A stretch of 58,737 bases of DNA, from assembly GCA_004552155.1 (NCBI GenBank), contig SFPF01000026.1:1-58737 (forward strand), given 5' to 3'. Source of the stretch: Bacteroidales bacterium (GTDB lineage: Bacteria > Bacteroidota > Bacteroidia > Bacteroidales > Bacteroidaceae). Positions 53,247 to 58,737 of the stretch are shown here, in pieces; positions within the stretch are counted from its first letter, which is position 1, and every line of letters starts with the position of its first letter. The translations under genes were made by a program, and so were the position numbers. The notes under the pieces are model-generated. The model saw nothing but the letters and a program-made list of their open reading frames with translations, made no database searches and had not been told where the DNA came from.

Positions 53247-55205
53247 ATGTGTTATTTAAGATTTGACAAGACGCAGATGACCAACCTTCAGGACTCCCTT
53301 TTCAAGGAGTTGCTGATTACGAACAGGTCGGGTGCGTATTGTTCTACGACCCTCGTAGGGTGCAATATCCGAAAATACCACGGACTCTTGGTCGTACCCG
53401 TACCCGAGATTGACGACGAAAACCACGTGTTGCTTTCCTCACTCGACGAAACGGTTATCCAGCACGGCGCAGAGTTCAACCTCGGACTGCATAAGTATCA
53501 AGGCGAGAATTATAGCCCGAAGGGTCACAAGTATATAGTAAGTTTCGAGTGGGAGAAAGTGCCCACTTGGGTGTATCGCATAGGCGGCGTGCTGCTGAAA
53601 AAGGAAATTGCCTACGATACCACCACCTTCCGTCTCTACATCCGCTACACCCTGCTCGATGCCCACTCGGCAACCACCCTGCGCCTCAAGCCTTTCCTCG
53701 CTTTCCGCAGCGTAAGGCAGTGGACGCACGAGAACGGGGCTGCCAACACGGGCTTCGAAGCAGTAGAAAACGGTATCCGCATGTGTCTCTATCAGGGTTA
53801 TCCCGACCTTTACATGCAACTTAACCATAAGGCAGAATGGCATCATCAGCCCGACTGGTATCGCGGTCTCGATTACCCGAAAGAGCGTGAGCGCGGCTAT
53901 GATTCTTCCGAAGACCTCATGGTGCCAGGTTATTTTGAAATGCCGATCAAGAAGGGCGAGAGCATCATTTTCACTGCTTCGCTCGCATCGGTTGCGCCTC
54001 GCCAGATGGGCAAACTCATGGACGCCGAAATAGTCGCCCTCGACAGCCGCGACAGCTTCTATCACTGCCTCGTCAACGCCGCCCACCAGTTTAAGGTGCA
54101 GAAGGACGGCGAGAACTATCTCCTTGCTGGCTATCCTTGGTTCAAGTGCCGCGCCCGTGACATGTTTATCGCCATGCCGGGCATCACGCTTTCCATCGGC
54201 GAGGTCGAGATGTACGAGAAATATATGGAGACCGCCGCGAAGGCTATCCGCAGTTACATCAATAAGGAGCCGCTCCCCGTGGCCATCTACGAAATGGAAC
54301 AGCCCGACACGCTGCTTTGGGCAATCTGGTGCATACAGCAATATGGCAAATACGTTTCCCGCCAGAAGTGCAACGAACTTTACGGCGACTTGCTGCGCGA
54401 GATGATTAAGTTCATTCGCGACGGCAAGCACTCCAACCTCTTCCTGCACGACAACGGACTGCTCTACTCCAACGGTCGCGACCGCGCCGTGACGTGGATG
54501 AACGCGCAGAGCAATGGCCGCCCCATCACCCCTCGCTCGGGATATATCGTAGAGTTCAATGCCCTGTGGTACAACGCGCTCAAATTCTACGAACAGATAC
54601 TTTCCGAAAATGGCGGCGAAGAGAACAAGGCGCTTGCGGCGCAATTCGCAGCCGAGGCCGAGAAGACGGCCCGCTCGTTTAAGGAGGTGTTCCTCAACGA
54701 ATACGGCTACCTGCTCGACTATGTGGACGGACAGATGATGGATTGGAGCGTGCGCCCCAACCAACTCTTTGCCATTGCCCTCGACTTCTCGCCCCTCGAC
54801 ATGAAGGAGCGCAAGGGAGTGCTCGACATCTGCACCAAGGAACTCGTTACGCCCAAGGGCATTCGCTCGCTTTCGCCAAAGAGCGGCGGTTACAACCCCA
54901 TGTATATCGGCCGTCAGGAGCAGCGCGACTTCGCCTACCATCAGGGCACGGCGTGGCCGTGGCTCACGGGTTTCTATCTCGAAGCCTACCTCCGCGTATA
55001 TCGCATGAGCGGTGTGAACTACATTGAGCGCCAGCTCATCGGCTTTGAAGAAGAACTCTTCTACCACTGCGTGGGCACCATTCCCGAACTCTTCGACGGT
55101 AACCCGCGCTTCAGCGGCCGTGGCGCCATTTCCTTCGCCATGAACGTGAGCGGCATCCTCCGCGCCATACGCCTGCTCGAAAAGTACAACAACGAGCTTG
55201 CCTGA
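53247..55205 (+). CDS. Glycogen debranching enzyme (amylo-alpha-1,6-glucosidase, GH133)
   Basis: Protein of 652 residues. The N-terminal beta-rich domain (LFKELLITNRSGAYCSTTLV, NIRKYHGLLVVPVPEIDDEN) and the alpha/alpha-barrel (AGYPWFKCRARDMFIAMPGI, GLLYSNGRDRAVTWMNAQSN, PRSGYIVEFNALWYNAL, YHQGTAWPWLTGFYLEAY) are those of bacterial GDE-type amylo-alpha-1,6-glucosidases. It cuts alpha-1,6 branches of glycogen. Complete and cytoplasmic (no signal peptide). It is followed by the glycogen synthase and GH57 genes in the same direction, the usual Bacteroidota glycogen cluster. Confidence 0.93.
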   Translation: MCYLRFDKTQMTNLQDSLFKELLITNRSGAYCSTTLVGCNIRKYHGLLVVPVPEIDDENHVLLSSLDETVIQHGAEFNLGLHKYQGENYSPKGHKYIVSFEWEKVPTWVYRIGGVLLKKEIAYDTTTFRLYIRYTLLDAHSATTLRLKPFLAFRSVRQWTHENGAANTGFEAVENGIRMCLYQGYPDLYMQLNHKAEWHHQPDWYRGLDYPKERERGYDSSEDLMVPGYFEMPIKKGESIIFTASLASVAPRQMGKLMDAEIVALDSRDSFYHCLVNAAHQFKVQKDGENYLLAGYPWFKCRARDMFIAMPGITLSIGEVEMYEKYMETAAKAIRSYINKEPLPVAIYEMEQPDTLLWAIWCIQQYGKYVSRQKCNELYGDLLREMIKFIRDGKHSNLFLHDNGLLYSNGRDRAVTWMNAQSNGRPITPRSGYIVEFNALWYNALKFYEQILSENGGEENKALAAQFAAEAEKTARSFKEVFLNEYGYLLDYVDGQMMDWSVRPNQLFAIALDFSPLDMKERKGVLDICTKELVTPKGIRSLSPKSGGYNPMYIGRQEQRDFAYHQGTAWPWLTGFYLEAYLRVYRMSGVNYIERQLIGFEEELFYHCVGTIPELFDGNPRFSGRGAISFAMNVSGILRAIRLLEKYNNELA

Positions 55206-55304
55206 AAAGCGCGCGGGCGGCAAAACTTATCATATACATATTATATATAATAAGCCGCCGAAATTTTTTAGATAAAGAAAAGAGAACACACAATACACGA
55301 TACT

Positions 55305-56591
55305 ATGAAAGTATTAATGTTCGGTTGGGAGTTTCCCCCTCACATTCTGGGCGGACTCGGCACTGCCAGCTACGGCATCACCAAAGGCTTGTCGGTGCAG
55401 CCCGACATGCAAATAACGTTCTGCCTGCCCAAGCCTTGGGGCGACGAGGACAAAAGTTTTATGAACATCATCGGGCTGAGCACTACGCCCGTAGTGTGGC
55501 GCGATGTAGACTACGACTACGTGAAGCAGCGCCTCGGCGATAAGATGTCGCCCGAACTCTACTTCTCCCTGCGCGACCATATCTATGCCGACTTCAACTA
55601 TCGCCTCACCGACGACTTGGGCTGCATAGAGTTTTCCGGCCGCTACCCTGATAACCTGCACGACGAAATCAACAACTATTCTATCGTGGCAGGCGTTATA
55701 GCCCGCCAGCAGGAGTTCGACATCATCCACGCGCACGACTGGCTCACCTATCCCGCAGGCATTCACGCCAAGAGCGTGAGCGGCAAGCCCCTCGTCATTC
55801 ACGTGCACGCCACCGACTTCGACCGTTCGCGCGGCAATGTGAACCCCACGGTCTACAGCATCGAGAAAGACGGTATGGACCACGCCGATTGCATCATGTG
55901 CGTTTCCGAACTCACGCGCCAGACGGTCATCAACCATTACCACCAGGACCCCGCCAAATGCATCACGATGCACAATGCCGTCTACCCTCTTTCCGACGAC
56001 ATTCTGCAAATGGTGCGCGAGCGCCGCGAAAGCCATAAGGGGCGCAAGGAAAAGGTGGTAACTTTCCTCGGACGCATCACGATGCAGAAAGGTCCCGAGT
56101 ACTTCGTTGAGGCAGCCGCCCTCGTGCTCAAGCGTACCCACAACATACGCTTCTGCATGGCAGGTTCGGGCGATATGATGAACGATATGATCGAGATGGC
56201 TGCGCGCAAGGGTATTGCCGACCGCTTCCACTTCCCCGGCTTCATGAAAGGCGCGCAAGTGTACGAAGCATTTGCCGACAGCGATGTCTACGTGATGCCC
56301 TCCGTGAGCGAGCCCTTCGGCATTTCGCCCCTCGAAGCCATGCAGTGCGGCGTGCCCTCCATCATCAGTAAGCAGAGCGGCTGCGCCGAAATCCTCGATA
56401 AGTGCATCAAGACCGACTACTGGGATATCCACGCCATGGCCGATGCCATGTATGCCCTCTGCACCAACGATTCGCTCCACGAATACCTCAAAGTGGAAGG
56501 CATCAACGAAGTGAACCAAATCACTTGGGAAAAAGTTGGACAAAAGATATTCAACGTTTATAGCGAAACCATTGCGCGTTGCAGCAATTGA
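55305..56591 (+). CDS. GT4 glycogen/starch synthase-like glycosyltransferase
   Basis: Protein of 428 residues with a GT-B fold. The N-terminal KVLMFGWEFPPHILGGLGTA is the glycogen-synthase-like nucleotide-sugar loop; FDIIHAHDWLTYPAGIHAKS and the C-terminal GT4 core (TFLGRITMQKGPEYFVEAA, VYVMPSVSEPFGISPLEAMQ with the catalytic E-x7-E) are complete. It probably elongates alpha-1,4-glucan. It starts 100 bases after the debranching enzyme and precedes GH57; the three make a glycogen metabolism set. Confidence 0.92.
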   Translation: MKVLMFGWEFPPHILGGLGTASYGITKGLSVQPDMQITFCLPKPWGDEDKSFMNIIGLSTTPVVWRDVDYDYVKQRLGDKMSPELYFSLRDHIYADFNYRLTDDLGCIEFSGRYPDNLHDEINNYSIVAGVIARQQEFDIIHAHDWLTYPAGIHAKSVSGKPLVIHVHATDFDRSRGNVNPTVYSIEKDGMDHADCIMCVSELTRQTVINHYHQDPAKCITMHNAVYPLSDDILQMVRERRESHKGRKEKVVTFLGRITMQKGPEYFVEAAALVLKRTHNIRFCMAGSGDMMNDMIEMAARKGIADRFHFPGFMKGAQVYEAFADSDVYVMPSVSEPFGISPLEAMQCGVPSIISKQSGCAEILDKCIKTDYWDIHAMADAMYALCTNDSLHEYLKVEGINEVNQITWEKVGQKIFNVYSETIARCSN

Positions 56592-56608
56592 TTTATCCTA
56601 AAAATTTA

Positions 56609-56627
56609 GGGCGTTCTCAGAACGCCC
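56609..56627 (+). terminator. Hairpin after the glycogen synthase
   Basis: GGGCGTT-CTCAG-AACGCCC. There is no good T-tract after it, so it may be an mRNA-processing or partial terminator. Confidence 0.45.
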
Positions 56628-56636
56628 CTACAAAAA

Positions 56637-56670
56637 CTCGTTTACTTGTTTACTAAAAAACTCGTTTACT
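56637..56670. repeat. Family A half copy (right arm only)
   Basis: CTCGTTTACTTGTTTACTAA and CTCGTTTACT modules without a left arm, in front of the GH57 gene. Confidence 0.7.
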
Positions 56671-56691
56671 AAAATAATAAAAGGAAACACC

Positions 56692-58089
56692 ATGAAAACC
56701 GTTTGTTTATATTTTGAAATCCACCAGAACATCCACCTGAAACGGTATCGCTTCTTCGACATCGGCACAGACCATTATTATTACGACGACTACGAGAACG
56801 CCCGCTCCATTTCCGAAACGGCAGAGCGTTCCTACGTGCCCGCCCTCACGGCGCTCATCGAAATGGCAAATGCCAACCCCGGCTTCTTCAAGTGCGCCAT
56901 TTCCCTTTCCGGTTGCGCCATCGAGCAGCTCGAAAACCACGCGCCGCAGGTCATCGAACTCCTCCAGCAGCTCAACGAAACGGGTTGCGTTGAGTTCCTT
57001 GCCGAACCCTATTCCCACGGCTTCTCTTCGCTCAAAAACGAAGAGTGCTTCAAGGACGAAGTGCAGCGCCTCTGCAAGAAGGTGAAACTCCTCTTCGGCA
57101 AAGAGCCCAAGATATTCCGCAACTCTTGCCTTATCTATTCCGACGAAATCGGTGAACTCGTGGCCGGCATGGGCTTCAAGGGCATGCTTGCCGAAGGTGC
57201 CAAGCACGTGCTCGGTTGGAAGAGCCCCCACTTCGTCTACAACTGCAACCGCGCCCCCAAACTCAAGCTCCTCCTGCGCGATTACAGCCTTTCCGAAGAC
57301 ATCAGCTTCCGCTTCAACGATTCCTCTTGGAGCGAATATCCCCTCTTTGCCGACACTTACGCCAACTGGATTGCCCAGTTGCCCGAAGAGGAGCAAGTCA
57401 TCAACATCTTCATGGAACTGTGCGCCCTCGGCATCTTCCAGCCCCTTTCGTCCAACATTCTCGAATTCATGAAAGCCCTGCCCCAGCAGTTCAAGGAGCG
57501 CGGCATCACGTTCAGCACGCCCTCCGAAATATGCTCCAAGATGAAGAGCGCCGGTTCGCTCGACGTGACCTATCCCACATCTTGGGTAGACGAAGAGCGC
57601 GACCTCTCTCCCTGGCTCGGCAACATCATGCAGCGCGAAGCTTGCGACAAACTCTATAGCATCGCCGACCGCGTGCGCATCTGCCGCGACCGTCGCCTCA
57701 TGCAGGACTTCGACTATCTGCAAGCCTCCAACAACCTGCGCTTTATGAGCACCAAGGCGAACATCCTTGGCGACTTCATCACCCGCGTCAACGACCGCTA
57801 TCCCCTCGACATCGACAACGAAGAGCTCAACTCCCTCCTCACCACCATCAAGAATCAGGGCGACGAACTCGCGCTCAAAGACAAGGAGATTGAAAAGCTT
57901 CACAACATGATTGGCCGCCTTGACAAAGGCGAAGAAGCCCCTGCTGAAAAGAAAGCAAAGCCCGCCGCTGCCAAGAAAGCACCCGCCAAGAAGGCAGAGC
58001 CCAAAGCAGCCGAAGCAGCTAAACCCGCCGCTCCAAAGGCCAAGAAAGCCGCTCCCAAGAAGGCAGCGCCCAAAGCAGAGACCAAATAA
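56692..58089 (+). CDS. GH57 alpha-amylase family protein with a Lys/Ala/Pro-rich tail
   Basis: Protein of 465 residues. Residues 1-400 match the GH57 family: VCLYFEIHQNIHLKRYRFFD, the ETGCVEFLAEPYSHGFSSL region, the FRNSCLIYSDEIGELVAGMG strand (catalytic Glu expected in the conserved strands) and ICSKMKSAGSLDVTYPTSW. After a coiled-coil-like segment (about 385-410) the last 55 residues are almost only Lys, Ala, Pro and Glu (EKKAKPAAAKKAPAKK, KAAPKKAAPKAETK). The enzyme probably trims or rebuilds alpha-glucan with the two upstream gene products. The tail is unusual for the family and resembles histone H1-type tails. Confidence 0.88.
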   Translation: MKTVCLYFEIHQNIHLKRYRFFDIGTDHYYYDDYENARSISETAERSYVPALTALIEMANANPGFFKCAISLSGCAIEQLENHAPQVIELLQQLNETGCVEFLAEPYSHGFSSLKNEECFKDEVQRLCKKVKLLFGKEPKIFRNSCLIYSDEIGELVAGMGFKGMLAEGAKHVLGWKSPHFVYNCNRAPKLKLLLRDYSLSEDISFRFNDSSWSEYPLFADTYANWIAQLPEEEQVINIFMELCALGIFQPLSSNILEFMKALPQQFKERGITFSTPSEICSKMKSAGSLDVTYPTSWVDEERDLSPWLGNIMQREACDKLYSIADRVRICRDRRLMQDFDYLQASNNLRFMSTKANILGDFITRVNDRYPLDIDNEELNSLLTTIKNQGDELALKDKEIEKLHNMIGRLDKGEEAPAEKKAKPAAAKKAPAKKAEPKAAEAAKPAAPKAKKAAPKKAAPKAETK

Positions 58090-58125
58090 AAAAAAATTAT
58101 CAAATAACATAAGAAACAAACAACA

Positions 58126-58570
58126 ATGAACAAAAGATTTTTCTCAGCGAGCCGCCTCATGGGCGCAATGCTCTGCCTCATGCTTGCCCTCACGGCATTC
58201 ACCTCTTGCCGCGAAGACGACGACAAAGACGCAGCCCGCTTCACCTCTGGCGTCATCAGCCTTACTCCCGCCTGGAACGTCACTAAGACTACCGCCGGCA
58301 TTACGCTCAACGTAGCCTCTGCCGAAGTGCTCAACACCTACGGCAAATACAACATTCGCGTTTGGCACAACATTCCCGACCCCGGCAACGCAGAAGAAAC
58401 CATCGAAGAAGACATTTACAACGAAACCTTCTATACAAAAGCACCCCAAGAAAGTGTAGGAGAAACAGAATCTCCCGCTTACAAGATCTGCCTTTGTAGA
58501 CATCAACGGCGAAACAGGCGAATACCGTACCGACGAAATGACCTTCAAGACAGATTCCGACGAGGAGTAA
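58126..58570 (+). pseudogene. Small lipoprotein of unknown function, probably frameshifted near 58485
   Basis: Frame 1 starts MNKRFFSASRLMGAMLCLML and LTAFTSC, a lipoprotein signal with the cysteine at about 27, followed by acidic REDDDKDAARF as in surface-exposed Bacteroidota lipoproteins. Around 58480-58490 the plausible frame changes: frame 2 reads SAFVDINGETGEYRTDEMTF to SDEE and a stop at 58568-58570, just before a terminator, whereas frame 1 runs on through that terminator as a basic sequence. I infer a loss of a few bases. The function is not recognised. Confidence 0.6.
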
Positions 58571-58594
58571 TTTTCTGTTATCATTATATAAATA

Positions 58595-58632
58595 AAGGGA
58601 CATTCTATAAGCATTATTATAGGATGTCCCTT
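58595..58632 (+). terminator. Intrinsic terminator after the lipoprotein gene
   Basis: AAGGGACATTCTATA (58595-58609) pairs with TATAGGATGTCCCTT (58618-58632) with one mismatch. Confidence 0.75.
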
Positions 58633-58704
58633 AAACCTATCCGCCACCGCAGCGTCATATATAAATATAATATGTATAGTCACAATATAATTCAATAAAA
58701 GAAA

Positions 58705-58737
58705 ATGAAAACAAGCAGAACAATCCTCATCGCAGCC
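58705..58737 (+). CDS. Start of a secreted or membrane protein, cut by the window end
   Basis: ATG at 58705 followed by MKTSRTILIAA, the beginning of a signal peptide. Nothing more can be said. Confidence 0.5.
   Translation, partial: MKTSRTILIAA

Overview
The window reads as chromosomal DNA of a Bacteroidota (Bacteroidales, probably Prevotellaceae-like) bacterium. The evidence is the protein families (DUF3098, DUF4271, DUF2851, a BtuG-like surface lipoprotein, an HU-like protein of the Bacteroidales type, a type IX secretion tail on a GH85 enzyme), the recurrent TAnnTTTG -7 promoter boxes, and the lack of strong Shine-Dalgarno sequences. I see no rRNA, tRNA, CRISPR array, phage or transposase gene.

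Layout. 1-610: a valS fragment abutting a sufD fragment (probable chimeric join), then sufS and rnhB. 2.8-4.5 kb (minus): ruvB-ybeY. 4.6-16.6 kb (plus): nucleoside-gate membrane protein, flippase, M16 peptidase, then the envelope/tRNA cluster ftsX-DUF3098-uppP-truB-queA-folK, dgt and a second flippase. 16.7-27.4 kb (minus): secreted GH85 endoglycosidase, tyrS, tatD-yidD-rnpA-hemD-DUF4271, a LOG-family remnant and metK behind a SAM-II-like riboswitch with a terminator. 27.7-41.3 kb (mainly plus): DUF2851, thioesterase, dprA, mnmG flanked by two parS-like sites, apt, uvrC, dtd, mazG-like, deoC, a polyprenyl synthase (minus) and polA. 41.4-46.8 kb: flavodiiron protein, then a cobalamin riboswitch driving a btuB-like receptor and a btuG-like lipoprotein. 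46.8-50.6 kb: HU-like protein, ribD, prmC, a TrmH-family methylase. 50.7-51.1 kb: an AT-rich segment with many DnaA-box-like words (candidate oriC). 51.1-58.7 kb (plus): a sulfatase remnant, rbfA, a LolC-type permease, the glycogen genes (GH133 debranching enzyme, GT4 glycogen synthase, GH57) and a small lipoprotein.

Two features stand out. First, the intergenic DNA is full of repeats: (A) about ten whole or half copies of a foldback built from an 8-base GTARACRA module, one of them inside the cobalamin riboswitch; (B/C) two unrelated 15-bp palindromes, each arranged as four copies at a 21-bp period at two loci; (D) an 18-bp unit repeated every 32-33 bp at the end of ribD; and two larger foldback elements (45206-45554 and 49696-50009). 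Second, about a dozen otherwise well-preserved genes (sufD, queA, LOG, metK, uvrC, polA, btuG, prmC, sulfatase, lolC, last lipoprotein, perhaps tatD) are broken or shortened, mostly by apparent short internal losses that often hit the most conserved motif. This is either an assembly or amplification artefact or an unusual deletion process, and it must be resolved before trusting the pseudogene calls.
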